Notes: generated by a model from the sequence alone, not told the origin. 64,000 nt of DNA from Oscillospiraceae bacterium (GCA_017473015.1 JAFUNP010000023.1:45321-109320), one strand, 5' to 3'. Counted from the first letter of the stretch, positions 35,636 to 44,469 are shown. Translations and numbers: made by a program.

Positions 35636-35655
35636 ATCCCCCTCCCCGGGGGTAT
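35636..35655 (-). promoter_or_regulatory. CsoR-type operator
   Basis: On the minus strand ATACCCCCGGGGAGGGGGAT, an inverted repeat of C-run and G-run flanked by AT, resembling known CsoR boxes. It lies 6 bases downstream of the -10 box of the csoR promoter. Confidence 0.8.
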
Positions 35656-35661
35656 AGGTAT

Positions 35662-35691
35662 ATAATAACACCAGGATAACGGCTTTGTCAA
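35662..35691 (-). promoter_or_regulatory. Promoter of the csoR-copA operon
   Basis: On the minus strand TTGACA (35691-35686), an 18-base spacer, then TATTAT (35667-35662). Confidence 0.75.
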
Positions 35692-35707
35692 TGTAATATA
35701 ATGGGTA

Positions 35708-35736
35708 TTGTGTCAAAGTCACAAAACCGATATACT
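35708..35736 (+). promoter_or_regulatory. Probable promoter of the pentapeptide gene
   Basis: TTGTGT, a 17-base spacer, then TATACT. The -35 box overlaps the inverted pair TGTG-N7-CACA, a possible operator. Confidence 0.5.
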
Positions 35737-35763
35737 TTATATATAAACAATACGAGGTGGCTT

Positions 35764-36366
35764 ATGGACGAAATGCAGATTTTTACACAACAGAAATTCA
35801 CCGACCTGGACTGGTCTGAAAAGGTGATGGAAAATATAAAATTTGAAAAATGTGTTTTCACCGGTGTGGATTTTACCGGCAGTGACCTGGTTAAAATCAC
35901 CTTTGACCGCTGCAGCTTTGTTTCCTGCAAAATGGGCGGCGTCATATTTGACCGCTGTGGTGTGGTGAACTGCACTTTCCGCTTCAGCAGCCTGTTCGGA
36001 GCAGAGTTTAAGCACTGTAAGACCACCGGCACATCTTTTTCCGAAATAGATATGACATCGGTGACTGTGACCGGCGGCAACTGGAGCTGGTGCAATCTGC
36101 GATACTGCGATTTTTCCGGTAAAAATCTGGAGGATATAAATTTTACCGGCAGCGACCTGCGCAACCGGACATTTGAAAAAAGTATTATCCACGGCTGTGA
36201 TTTTACCGACTGTCTGCTGTCAGCTACCAGCTTTCACAAGGCAGATATAAGGTGCAACCGCTTCAACAGCTTTGATATTTCCACCACCAATTTTTCCGGT
36301 GCGAGGGTGGATTTGGACCTGGCAGTAACAGCAGTGAATATGCTGGGGGCAAAATTTGAGCGGTAA
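35764..36366 (+). CDS. Pentapeptide repeat protein
   Basis: The 200-residue protein is built largely of A(D/N)LxX-type pentapeptides: FEKCVFTGVDFTGSDL, FDRCSFVSC, FKHCKTTGTSF, LRYCDFSGKNLEDINF, FHKADIRCNRF and so on. These fold as a right-handed four-sided beta-helix. Size and cysteine-rich repeats are like the McbG/Qnr group that protects DNA gyrase, but that role cannot be assigned from sequence alone. ATG at 35764 follows CGAGGTGGCTT. It is divergent from the copper operon, with closely spaced promoters. A terminator follows at 36391. Confidence 0.88.
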   Translation: MDEMQIFTQQKFTDLDWSEKVMENIKFEKCVFTGVDFTGSDLVKITFDRCSFVSCKMGGVIFDRCGVVNCTFRFSSLFGAEFKHCKTTGTSFSEIDMTSVTVTGGNWSWCNLRYCDFSGKNLEDINFTGSDLRNRTFEKSIIHGCDFTDCLLSATSFHKADIRCNRFNSFDISTTNFSGARVDLDLAVTAVNMLGAKFER

Positions 36367-36390
36367 AACAAAACAATACCATATAACAAT

Positions 36391-36426
36391 AAAACCGGAC
36401 TGTGTGCAATCACAATCCGGTTTTTT
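36391..36426. terminator. Terminator between the pentapeptide and MATE genes
   Basis: AAAACCGGA/TCCGGTTTT with an inner TGTG/CACA pair; T-tracts on both strands between convergent genes. Confidence 0.8.
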
Positions 36427-36439
36427 AATGTATTTATTA

Positions 36440-37768
36440 TCAATAATGATATTTTTCTCTGTAAAGCGCCATAAACACAACGGCCGTAACAGCACTGCAC
36501 CGGTTGGCCACAGCCATGGTAATCCATATGCCGCCTATGCCGAACAGGGCAGGCAGTATCATTACAAAGCCGGCCTGGTAAACCACCAGTCGCAGGAAGG
36601 ACAGCACAGAGGCCACCTTGCCGTTGTTCAGGGCAGCAAACAGTGTAGAACCCCAGACACCCATGCCGCTGACGATAAAGTTAAATGCATACAGGCGGAA
36701 AGCATGGGTAGTCATATCTGTCAGTGCCTGGTCATAGCTGGTGAAAATCATTGTGACAGGACGGGCCAGCAGCTGTGCCATAGCGAACATAAGCACAGAG
36801 GACACCGCCACAATGACAATACTGCGCTTTACCAGGTTTTTCAGTTCATCGTGATTTTCTGCACCGTAGTGGTAACTGATAACCGGGGAAATACCGGAGG
36901 TATAGCCAAAGGACGCCGCCAGGAAAATCATTTCCACATACATAATTACGCCGTAGGCAGCCACGCCGTCAGGACCGGCGTATTTCAGCAGCTGGAAATT
37001 GAACAGGATACCCACAACTGAGCTGGATATGCTGGACAGAAATGAGGATGCGCCATTGGAACAGGCCTGGCCCAGGGCGCGGAAGTCCACTACACAGCGA
37101 CCCAGATGCAGCGACCAGCCAGTATTTCGGCGGGCAAAAAGAAATGCCGGCAGCAGACCGCCCACAGACTGGCTGATGGCAGTGGCGGCAGCAGCGCCTC
37201 CAAGCCCCCAGCCCAGCACGCCTACAAACAGCGCATCCAACACGACATTTGTAAGTCCGGCGGCAACGGTGATATACATGCTTATCTGCGGTTTTTCAGC
37301 GGCTATAAGAAAGCCCTGAAAGGTGTATTGCAGCATCATCAGCGGCAGACCTATCAGCATGATTTTGCCGTAATCTATACAGTGTGGCAGCAGTTCTTCT
37401 GTAGCACCCAGCATAACAGAAATCTGTGGCAGGAAGATTGTGCCGAAAACCGAAAACAGCACACCGGACAGCGTGCATACATAAATAAAAAAGGAAAACA
37501 TATCGTTGGCCTTTTCTTTATCCCCCTCACCCAGGGTTTTTGCCACAAGGGCAGTTCCGCCCACGCCTATCATATTGCCCACTGCGCCCAGAATCATCAG
37601 AAAAGGAAAAATCAGATTAAGGGCAGTAAATTCTGTTTTACCCACAAAGTTGGACACAAAAAAGCCGTCCACAATGCTGTAAACCGAGCCGATAATCATA
37701 CTGGCGATGGACGGCAGTGTGAATTTCAGCAGTCGTTTATAGTCGAAATGGTCAGAAAGTTGTATCAT
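36440..37768 (-). CDS. MATE family efflux transporter
   Basis: The 442-residue, twelve-helix cation-coupled exporter of the multi-antimicrobial extrusion type shows the DinF/NorM-like start FTLPSIASMIIGSVYSIVDG and pseudo-twofold halves. Its start overlaps the stop of the upstream kinase-like gene by 4 bases (ATGA), so the two are translationally coupled. The substrate is unknown; drugs or metabolites are typical. Confidence 0.9.
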   Translation of the reverse strand: MIQLSDHFDYKRLLKFTLPSIASMIIGSVYSIVDGFFVSNFVGKTEFTALNLIFPFLMILGAVGNMIGVGGTALVAKTLGEGDKEKANDMFSFFIYVCTLSGVLFSVFGTIFLPQISVMLGATEELLPHCIDYGKIMLIGLPLMMLQYTFQGFLIAAEKPQISMYITVAAGLTNVVLDALFVGVLGWGLGGAAAATAISQSVGGLLPAFLFARRNTGWSLHLGRCVVDFRALGQACSNGASSFLSSISSSVVGILFNFQLLKYAGPDGVAAYGVIMYVEMIFLAASFGYTSGISPVISYHYGAENHDELKNLVKRSIVIVAVSSVLMFAMAQLLARPVTMIFTSYDQALTDMTTHAFRLYAFNFIVSGMGVWGSTLFAALNNGKVASVLSFLRLVVYQAGFVMILPALFGIGGIWITMAVANRCSAVTAVVFMALYREKYHY

Positions 37769-38382
37769 ACATCAGTCCTCCCGAAAAATTTCTGTGCAAA
37801 ATCTGCCACAGCCACAGCCAGGCCGGAAATATTCCATGCGGCGGTGTTTACAGTCAGATGGTATGCGTCGTTCCGTCCCCATTCCTTGCCTGTCAGTACC
37901 CGGCGGGATTTGGTACGGGCTTTATCTATCTGCTTTATTTTCTTTTCCAGCTCTTTTGCTGTCAGATTTTCACCCTGAGGAGCATGGTCTGTACAACGCT
38001 GTACTCTGGCAGACATATCTGCACAGACAAAGATATTCAGCGGTTTGTACCGTGAAAGGATTATATCTGCGTTACGGCCCACGATTACACAGTCTCTGCC
38101 CTGTGCTGCTATCTGTTCAATAATTTTCTTTTCTTCCAGCATCAGCGATGTGTTTGCTGTGGTGGTATACTTTGCCAGACTGCCACGGTAGTTCTGCTGC
38201 AAGGTCTGCAATCTGCCACTGTCCAGAGCAGTTTTCACATAGTTTTCATCCATACCTTTGTTGGCGGCGATGGCAGATATGATTTCTTTGTCGTAATAAT
38301 CATATCCCAGCAGAGCTGCAAGCTCTCGGCCCAGCTGTCTGCCACCGGAGCCGAACTGACGGCTGATGGTAATAATATTCAT
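37765..38382 (-). CDS. Cytidylate kinase-like family protein
   Basis: The 205-residue P-loop protein begins ITISRQFGSGGRQLGRELA, the characteristic modified P-loop of the cytidylate-kinase-like family. DKARTKSRRVLTGKEWGRND is near the C-terminus. It differs from housekeeping Cmk and its real substrate is not established; relatives are common in Clostridia. It is first in an operon with the MATE exporter (4-base overlap), has a consensus promoter at 38418-38446, and is overlapped by a palindrome. Confidence 0.85.
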   Translation of the reverse strand: MNIITISRQFGSGGRQLGRELAALLGYDYYDKEIISAIAANKGMDENYVKTALDSGRLQTLQQNYRGSLAKYTTTANTSLMLEEKKIIEQIAAQGRDCVIVGRNADIILSRYKPLNIFVCADMSARVQRCTDHAPQGENLTAKELEKKIKQIDKARTKSRRVLTGKEWGRNDAYHLTVNTAAWNISGLAVAVADFAQKFFGRTDV

Positions 38383-38417
38383 ATAATCTCTCCTTTACAT
38401 CATAATAACCAAAAGAA

Positions 38418-38446
38418 ACTATACCATTACAGTATTTAATTGTCAA
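38418..38446 (-). promoter_or_regulatory. Promoter of the kinase-like/MATE operon
   Basis: On the minus strand TTGACA (38446-38441), a 17-base spacer, then TATAGT (38423-38418). The -35 box touches the palindrome at 38445-38460. Confidence 0.85.
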
Positions 38447-38460
38447 CAGTTCTTACTGTT
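38445..38460. promoter_or_regulatory. Palindrome between two divergent promoters
   Basis: AACAGT-TCTT-ACTGTT, a perfect 6+4+6 inverted repeat. It lies between the minus-strand -35 box and the plus-strand -35 box (TTTACA at 38463), so one bound regulator could control both the MATE operon and the CadD-like gene. Confidence 0.6.
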
Positions 38461-38462
38461 AT

Positions 38463-38491
38463 TTTACATATACCGCAGAATATGATAAAAT
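38463..38491 (+). promoter_or_regulatory. Promoter of the CadD-like gene
   Basis: TTTACA, a 17-base spacer, then TAAAAT, 22 bases before the start codon. Confidence 0.7.
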
Positions 38492-38512
38492 CAGCGGTAC
38501 AGGAGAATTTAT

Positions 38513-39079
38513 ATGGATATTATTTTTATAGCTGTAATGGCCTACATCGGCACAAATATAGACGATATTTTTATCACTACACTGCTGTTTGGTACAGCCG
38601 GTACCTCGACGGACAGGGGCGGTATAGTTGCAGGCAGATATCTGGGCACTTTTACCCTGCTGGGTATAAGCCTGCTGGGAGCAAAAGGTGTGCAGACCGC
38701 AATAGGCCAGTATTCCCATCTGCTGGGGGCAATTCCTCTGGCCATGGGATTGAGTGCGGCGTACAGCCGGATAAAACACAAGGACGAAAAAAAGGAGAAC
38801 ACTCCGCAGGTTTCCGGCAGCGTGATGATAAGCACTGCCATGATGACCATAGCCAGTGGCGGCGATAACATAGGCGTATATATTCCCCTGCTGGCAGGTG
38901 CGGATACCGGGAAGCTGGCGGTGTTCACGGCGGTATTTGGTGTGATGACTGCGGTATGGTGCTTTGTCTCTTACCACATTTCTTCCGCTTACCTGATGAA
39001 ATCCGTTCTGGAAAAGCACAAAAACGCAATAGTTCCGGCGATTTATATTTTGCTGGGGCTGTATGTACTGTTTATATAA
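38513..39079 (+). CDS. CadD-family cadmium/cation resistance transporter
   Basis: The 188-residue membrane protein has about five helices and the family start MAYIGTNIDDIFITTLLFG, with the acidic NxDD motif in helix 1. A second conserved stretch ASGGDNIGVYIPLLA lies in the second half. CadD proteins export or bind cadmium in Gram-positives; no CadC-type sensor is adjacent, so the metal is uncertain. ACAGGAGAATTTAT precedes the ATG. Confidence 0.85.
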   Translation: MDIIFIAVMAYIGTNIDDIFITTLLFGTAGTSTDRGGIVAGRYLGTFTLLGISLLGAKGVQTAIGQYSHLLGAIPLAMGLSAAYSRIKHKDEKKENTPQVSGSVMISTAMMTIASGGDNIGVYIPLLAGADTGKLAVFTAVFGVMTAVWCFVSYHISSAYLMKSVLEKHKNAIVPAIYILLGLYVLFI

Positions 39080-39222
39080 CAAAAAACAATGTAAAAATAG
39101 AAAAATTAAAGCAAAAAACGCTCCCTCGCCAGAGGGAGCCAATAAAACGGATACGCAGATATAGGATACAGTACATCTTAAGACGCTGATAGTAACACAG
39201 GTTTTTGCCCGCAGATGAATAA

Positions 39223-39241
39223 CCCCCGGCTCAGCCGGGGG
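39223..39241. terminator. Hairpin downstream of the NifX-like gene
   Basis: CCCCCGGC/GCCGGGGG with a TCA loop, GC-rich, lying between convergent genes. A second stem GCTCCCTC/GAGGGAGC lies at 39120-39138 after the CadD-like gene. Both have weak T-tracts. Confidence 0.5.
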
Positions 39242-39260
39242 CTATTATTCTTTGTTTAGC

Positions 39261-39908
39261 TTATTTAAATCTTCCGTTGCGTGCAGGCTTTCTGAAACCG
39301 CCGCCACGGCTGGAAGACTGTGTTCCAGGCTGTACAGGCTGCTGTGGACGGGACGGCTGCTGAGGCTGTCTGCCTGTCATTGGCGGTTTTGCGCCCTGGG
39401 CGCTGCGGTCAAAAGGAGACGGTGCCACACGGGAAGACCGGGGCTTTTGTCTGGAAGGCTGTTTCACCGGTGGTTTGGGCTGTGGAGTGCGCAGAGGTGT
39501 CTGTGGCTGAGGAGGCTGTACCGGCGGTTTATCCTTCGCGGTCAGTCTGTAGCGTGGCAAAGAAGCGCTGTGGGTTACAGGTGGCCGTACCGGGGCATGA
39601 TAGCCGGAAGGAATACCTGTGTAAACAGATACAGCGTGGTCCGCACTGCCGGAAGCACGGTCCACTATCTCTATGCCCAGAGCGGACACCACCAGGCGTG
39701 TGGCCAGACCCATACGGCCACAGATAACCACATCCACTTTGTAATCACGGAGCAGGTCTGTAACTGATGAACGGCGCATACTGCCGTAAGCCATAACAAT
39801 TTCTGTGGCAACAATCCGTCCTCCGTGTACATCATAGATTTTCAGCTGTGGTGTACGGCTGTAATGCGGATAAACCATACCGTTGTTATATGTAACTGCT
39901 ATTCTCAT
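39261..39908 (-). CDS. NifX/NafY-type (dinitrogenase cofactor family) domain protein with a basic Pro/Gln-rich tail
   Basis: Residues 1-110 match the dinitrogenase Fe-Mo cofactor biosynthesis fold: MRIAVTYNNGMVYPHYSRTP, then VTDLLRDYKVDVVICGRMG and ALGIEIVDRASGSADHAV. Clostridia without nitrogenase often carry such proteins, with unknown metal-cluster or redox roles. The second half (about 115-215) is low-complexity, rich in Pro, Gln, Arg and Lys and ending GGGFRKPARNGRFK. It is probably disordered and could bind nucleic acid. I know of no standard function for the combination. The gene is monocistronic. Confidence 0.78.
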   Translation of the reverse strand: MRIAVTYNNGMVYPHYSRTPQLKIYDVHGGRIVATEIVMAYGSMRRSSVTDLLRDYKVDVVICGRMGLATRLVVSALGIEIVDRASGSADHAVSVYTGIPSGYHAPVRPPVTHSASLPRYRLTAKDKPPVQPPQPQTPLRTPQPKPPVKQPSRQKPRSSRVAPSPFDRSAQGAKPPMTGRQPQQPSRPQQPVQPGTQSSSRGGGFRKPARNGRFK

Positions 39909-40076
39909 ATTATCATCCTTTGTATTGTTTTGTTATTTTCAGTTTAACAGAATATCGCTGCAGTGGCAATAATTTTGACCAATCTGTAACAGATAAATTA
40001 CATTTTGTCCTGCCTTACTCTGCGCCGGCAGATTTATGCCGTGCCTTTATTGTGCTGCGGAACGGGAAACCCGTCT

Positions 40077-40247
40077 TGGCTTGCTCGCATTTCGCCACAG
40101 CTCGCATTTGCACCAAGGTCTCCGCTTTGTTACGACCAAGGGCCCCTCTGGCCTCGCAGGACGAGCTCGGCCTATTTCGCTTTGCGAAATACCATTCCGG
40201 CGCTACGCTTACCGCCAACGGTACGATGTGAGCATCGTCCCCTACGC
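40077..40247. repeat. Composite intergenic repeat block
   Basis: TTGGCTTGCTCGCATTTCG and AGCTCGCATTTGCAC, followed by GGACGAGCTCGGCC, a TTCGC/GCGAA hairpin and GGCGCTACGCTT, end in GATGTGAGCATCGTCCCCTACGC. The second part is repeated at 63884-63960. The GCATCGTCCCCTACGC end belongs to the GCGTAGGGG family. No gene is seen from 39909 to 40529. Confidence 0.6.
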
Positions 40248-40425
40248 ACTTTCATCAAACTATAATCCTGTCATTCTTGACGCCCGCAGGCACCGCTACA
40301 CTCGTAACCACGAACTCGTGTTTTGTCCTGTGGACAAACCGCTCAGTCAGCTACGCTGAATGCAAGCGAGCAACCGCCGCAGGCGGCTCTTGGCGAGTCG
40401 CAGAGCGAGCGTAGTGGTCGTGCCA

Positions 40426-40473
40426 CAACCGAGCGAAAGCGAGGCTCTTGGCGGCGAGCAGGAATCTTTGCCG
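40426..40473. repeat. 48-base intergenic repeat, copy A
   Basis: Begins CAACCGAGCGAAAGCGAGGC and ends AATCTTTGCCG. It matches the reverse complement of 45747-45794 at 47 of 48 bases. Such conservation of non-coding sequence points to recent spread or gene conversion. Confidence 0.75.
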
Positions 40474-40529
40474 CCGTTGGCGGCAACGGATGTCGGAAAT
40501 GTCCCGTTCGTATCAATGTAATATATTTT

Positions 40530-41414
40530 TTATTTCAAATCCATCTTTGCCACACGGATAAATTCATCCATTTCCGGGGTTTTCCATTTGTCCTTGTGAT
40601 AAAAAATCTGACGGTACATATAGATTTCCGGTTCGTCGGTGTCCACTATGGCCAGACGGCCCTCCTCCACGCTTTTTTCAATGGCAAATCGCGGCAGGAA
40701 GGACATGCCGTTGTTCAGCTCCACCATTTTCAGGATAAATTCCGTGTCACTGATTTCCACAAAGGGCTTCAGCAGAATATTTTTTGATGCCAGATATTTG
40801 TCCAGAGCACGGCGGTAGTTGGCGTTTTTCTCGGTGAGAAAGAAAGGCTGGTCCAGAAAATCCTCCACTTTTACATTTTCCCGTCCGTTGAAACGGCAAC
40901 GGCTGGCGCAGACAAAAACAATTGGCTCTTTTTCTTCCATTTCCTTGTGCCAGTGGTTGCTGTAACGGGGTTCGTCCAGAAAATACACCAGGTCCACCTG
41001 GTTGTGCTCCATCATTTCCAGCAGAGGGTCCGGGGAGTCGAAAACAATGCAGATATTCACTCCGGGATGGTGGAGACGGAAATATGTGAGAATGGCCGGC
41101 AGTTTGGAAAAACAGAGTGATTCGTTGGTGCCTATGGTCAGGGTGCCGGTCAGCTGCCCGCCTTCGGCCACATCGTTTTTCGCCCGGGTAATTTCGTTGA
41201 CAATATTGTTGGCGCGTTTGAGAAACTGTCGCCCCCGGTCAGTGAGAGTCACCTGCTTGCCCATGCGGTCAAACAGACGGGCGCCCAGCTCATCCTCCAG
41301 ATTTTTTATCTGTATGGTTACTGCCGACTGGGTGTAACCCAGCTCCTCGGCAGCTTTTGAAAAGCTGCCCATTCTGGCGGCGGATATAAAAGTGACCAGT
41401 TGTCTTATTTCCAT
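40530..41414 (-). CDS. LysR-type transcriptional regulator
   Basis: The 294-residue protein has the winged helix at residues 1-60 (FSKAAEELGYTQSAVTIQIK) and a substrate-binding-like effector domain. It is divergent from a region with no protein gene until 41923. LysR proteins often control a divergent partner, so its target may be elsewhere or be the small transcript proposed at 41491-41645. The A/T-rich inverted pair CTTTTATC/GATAAAAAG at 41432-41452 near its start may be its binding site. Confidence 0.92.
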   Translation of the reverse strand: MEIRQLVTFISAARMGSFSKAAEELGYTQSAVTIQIKNLEDELGARLFDRMGKQVTLTDRGRQFLKRANNIVNEITRAKNDVAEGGQLTGTLTIGTNESLCFSKLPAILTYFRLHHPGVNICIVFDSPDPLLEMMEHNQVDLVYFLDEPRYSNHWHKEMEEKEPIVFVCASRCRFNGRENVKVEDFLDQPFFLTEKNANYRRALDKYLASKNILLKPFVEISDTEFILKMVELNNGMSFLPRFAIEKSVEEGRLAIVDTDEPEIYMYRQIFYHKDKWKTPEMDEFIRVAKMDLK

Positions 41415-41490
41415 AATTCTTCTCCGATATAAAAATCTTTTATCGTTTTGATAAAAAGCATTAATTTGCTTTAATTCTATATAAATGATA

Positions 41491-41637
41491 TATTATAGAC
41501 AAAAGATAGTCAAGATTTTCCTGCAAAACAAAAAACATAAGGTCCGCATGCGCCTCACCTATGGCATGCGGTATGGATTTTCTCTTTATAGCATAAATAA
41601 TCATCACCGGAAAGGGCGGCAATAAGCCGCCCTTTTT
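41491..41637 (+). ncRNA. Candidate small structured transcript divergent from the LysR gene
   Basis: A TATTAT box at 41491 is followed by a strong hairpin (CCGCATGC/GCATGCGG, about 41543-41570). A clear Rho-independent terminator follows (AAAGGGCGGC/GCCGCCCTTT then TTTCC, 41611-41637), with no open frame between. A terminator without an upstream gene suggests a short RNA or a lost gene. The -35 box is poor, so this is a low-confidence call. Confidence 0.35.
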
Positions 41638-41706
41638 CCTTGCAGATGTTTAACTGTCAAACAAAAACTGCCCCGTAATGAGCAATGCCATTAAGAAAAT
41701 AAAAAT

Positions 41707-41742
41707 ATGTCATTCTGAGGAAGGTCGTGACCAAGAATCTCC
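41707..41742. repeat. GTCATTCTGAG-type repeat, copy 5
   Basis: ATGTCATTCTGAGGAAGG then AAGAATCTCC, the left half of the family. It lies in the otherwise empty stretch between the candidate RNA and the glycosyltransferase gene. Confidence 0.6.
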
Positions 41743-41922
41743 TTTTGTGCTTTCTTCTGAAGGCTATAAATGAACAGCGCCTGCTTACGGACTGTCTGAA
41801 ACAGAAAATTTACAATTTATACACTTAAACTGTAAGAACAAATTATTTACAGTTGATAAAATAGTATAAAAATAGTAAAATATAATATATATGTGCTGAA
41901 TTTACAGCCGGGAGGTGAGATG

Positions 41923-42684
41923 ATGGACTACAGTGTTTCCGGCAGCGTTGTGGTGTACAACAAGCCAGACGATGCCTGCAAAACAGTGGAGAGCATAAAA
42001 AAATACGGCGGTGATAATTTCACCCTGTATGTTATAGACAATAACAGCGCCGAAAAGATAGGTGAAACCCTGCAGAAAAGCTTTGACGCACAGTATATTT
42101 TACTGGATGAAAATCTGGGCTTCGGCAAAGGGCACAACCAGGTGCTGGACAGGCTGGAGTCAAAATATCACTTTATTATCAACCCGGATATCCTGATAAA
42201 TGAAAACACAATAAAAAATCTGTGCCGGTTTATGGACTCCCATCCTGATGTGGCAATAGCCTGCCCGAAGGTGCTGCACCCGGACGGCACAGTGCAGTAT
42301 ATAGCAAAAAGAAAACCCAGTCTGATGTCATTGGTGGCCAGAAGAATTCATCTGCCTTTTCTGAAAAAAGTGGAGGACGATTATCTGGCAAAAGACATGG
42401 ACCAGGACACAGACTTTGAGGTGGATTTCTGTACCGGCTGCTTTTTTGTAATCCGCACCGAGGTTTTCAAAGAAATAGGCGGTTTCGACCCGGACTATTT
42501 CCTCTATTTTGAAGATGCGGACATCACCATGAAAGCCAAGCAGAAAGGCAAAGCCTGGTATGCGCCTTGTGCGGATGTTATCCACTTCTGGCACAGGGAA
42601 ACAGCCAGCAGCAAAAGAATGTTTATGCTGCAGGTGAAATCCATGTTTATTTATTTTAAAAAATGGGGCTTCAGGCTCTTTTAA
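41923..42684 (+). CDS. Family 2 glycosyltransferase (rhamnosyltransferase-like)
   Basis: The 253-residue GT-A protein has the nucleotide-sugar binding start [27 protein letters not shown], the acidic NPDI motif around residue 95, and the acceptor-side [19 protein letters not shown]. The ATG at 41923 is preferred over 41920 because GGAGGTG lies 7 bases upstream. It is first in an operon with rfbA, rfbD and rfbB, so transfer of rhamnose or another dTDP-sugar to a cell-surface glycan is the likely job. Confidence 0.87.
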   Translation: MDYSVSGSVVVYNKPDDACKTVESIKKYGGDNFTLYVIDNNSAEKIGETLQKSFDAQYILLDENLGFGKGHNQVLDRLESKYHFIINPDILINENTIKNLCRFMDSHPDVAIACPKVLHPDGTVQYIAKRKPSLMSLVARRIHLPFLKKVEDDYLAKDMDQDTDFEVDFCTGCFFVIRTEVFKEIGGFDPDYFLYFEDADITMKAKQKGKAWYAPCADVIHFWHRETASSKRMFMLQVKSMFIYFKKWGFRLF

Positions 42685-42695
42685 GGAGAACATAT

Positions 42696-43580
42696 ATGAA
42701 AGGTATTATTCTTGCAGGCGGTGCAGGCACACGCCTTTATCCGCTGACAATGGTTACATCCAAACAGCTGTTGCCTGTTTACGACAAACCTATGATTTAC
42801 TATCCGCTGTCCACATTGATGCTGGCAGGTATTCAGGAAATTCTGATTATCTCCACACCACAGGACACACCACGCTTTGAAGCACTGCTGGGTGACGGCA
42901 GCCAGTTCGGTCTGAAACTGTCCTACAAAGTACAGCCAAGTCCTGACGGTCTGGCACAAGCTTTCCTGCTGGGCGAAGAATTCATCGGTGACGATGCCTG
43001 CGCAATGGTGCTGGGCGACAATATCTTCTACGGCAACGGTTTTGGCAAAATCCTGCGCGAAGCAGCTGCCAACAGCGAAAAAGGCAGAGCCACAGTTTTC
43101 GGCTATCACGTGGAAGACCCTGAACGCTTCGGCATAGTGGAATTTGACGAAAACGGCAAAGTTATTTCCGTTGAAGAAAAACCTGCAAACCCAAAGAGCA
43201 ACTACGCCATCACAGGCCTGTATTTCTACGACAGGGATGTTGTGGAATATGCAAAACAGGTAAAACCATCTGCACGCGGTGAGCTGGAAATCACCACTCT
43301 CAACGACATCTACCTGAAAAAAGACAGACTGGATGTAAAACTGCTGGGCCGTGGCTTTGCATGGCTGGACACCGGCACAATGGACAGCCTGGTGGACGCT
43401 GCAGACTTTGTGCGCATGGTTGAAAAACGTCAGGGCATCAAAATCTCCGCTCCGGAAGAAATCGCCTACAAAAACGGCTGGATTACAAAAGAACAGCTGC
43501 TGGAAAGCGCACAGCGCTACGGCAAGAGCCCATACGGCCAGCACCTGTACAAAGTGGCCGAAGACAAACTGATGTATTGA
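42696..43580 (+). CDS. rfbA: Glucose-1-phosphate thymidylyltransferase
   Basis: RfbA makes dTDP-glucose from dTTP and glucose-1-phosphate. The 294-residue length is standard. Motifs: [20 protein letters not shown] at the start, [23 protein letters not shown] with the metal Asp, and [22 protein letters not shown] at 42696 follows AAGGAGAACATAT, 11 bases after the glycosyltransferase stop. Codon bias is strong. Confidence 0.96.
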   Translation: MKGIILAGGAGTRLYPLTMVTSKQLLPVYDKPMIYYPLSTLMLAGIQEILIISTPQDTPRFEALLGDGSQFGLKLSYKVQPSPDGLAQAFLLGEEFIGDDACAMVLGDNIFYGNGFGKILREAAANSEKGRATVFGYHVEDPERFGIVEFDENGKVISVEEKPANPKSNYAITGLYFYDRDVVEYAKQVKPSARGELEITTLNDIYLKKDRLDVKLLGRGFAWLDTGTMDSLVDAADFVRMVEKRQGIKISAPEEIAYKNGWITKEQLLESAQRYGKSPYGQHLYKVAEDKLMY

Positions 43581-43590
43581 TGAGGTATAT

Positions 43591-44469
43591 ATGAAAGTAT
43601 TGATTACAGGCTCAGCAGGTATGCTGGGCACACAGGTGGTGTGCGACCTGACACGCGGCTACACCGAGCTGGGCCAAGTGCCTGCAGCACTGAAAGACGC
43701 AGAAATCCTCACCGCCGATGTGGACACACTGGACATCACAGACAAGGCCGCCACAGAAAAATATATGGCAGAAAACAGACCTGATGTGGTTATCAACTGT
43801 GCTGCATACACCAATGTGGACGGCTGCGAAAGCCATCAGGACGATGCATTTAAAGTAAACGCTATCGGTGCCAGAAATCTGGCCATCGCTTGTGAAAACA
43901 TCGGTGCAAAGCTGATTCACGTTTCCACAGACTATGTGTTCAAAGGTGACGAAGCCACACCACGCAGAGAATATGACATCACAAACCCTATCTCTGTTTA
44001 CGGAAAAACAAAGCACGCCGGCGAAGAATTTGTAAAACAGTTCTGTTCCAGATACTTTATTGTGCGCACAGCCTGGCTGTACGGCTATCACGGCAAAAAC
44101 TTTGTGAAAACAATGGTGCGCCTGTGCAACGAACGCGGCGGCGCCTCTGTGGTAAACGACCAGCACGGCAACCCTACCAATGCCGCTGACCTGTCCCACC
44201 ATCTGCTGAAAATCGCAGCCTGCGAAGAATACGGCATCTACCACTGCACCGGCAACGGCGAATGCACATGGTACGAATTTGCCGCAGAAATCGCCAGACT
44301 GGCAGGTTTTGAAGGCTGTATGAAGCCTTGCACCAGCGACGAATTCCCTACACCTACCAAACGCCCTGCTTACTCATCCCTTGACAATATGATGCTGCGT
44401 GTGACTGTAGGGGACGAAATGCGCCACTGGAAAGACGCCCTGGCCGCATATTTTGAAAACGACAAATAA
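43591..44469 (+). CDS. rfbD: dTDP-4-dehydrorhamnose reductase
   Basis: RfbD performs the last reduction to dTDP-L-rhamnose. The 292-residue Rossmann protein has ITGSAGMLGTQVV at the N-terminus, NCAAYTNVDGCE, VSTDYVFKG, the catalytic Tyr-Lys in SVYGKTKHAGE, and RTAWLYG. It follows rfbA by 10 bases. In most operons rfbC lies between these genes; it is absent here. Confidence 0.95.
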   Translation: MKVLITGSAGMLGTQVVCDLTRGYTELGQVPAALKDAEILTADVDTLDITDKAATEKYMAENRPDVVINCAAYTNVDGCESHQDDAFKVNAIGARNLAIACENIGAKLIHVSTDYVFKGDEATPRREYDITNPISVYGKTKHAGEEFVKQFCSRYFIVRTAWLYGYHGKNFVKTMVRLCNERGGASVVNDQHGNPTNAADLSHHLLKIAACEEYGIYHCTGNGECTWYEFAAEIARLAGFEGCMKPCTSDEFPTPTKRPAYSSLDNMMLRVTVGDEMRHWKDALAAYFENDK

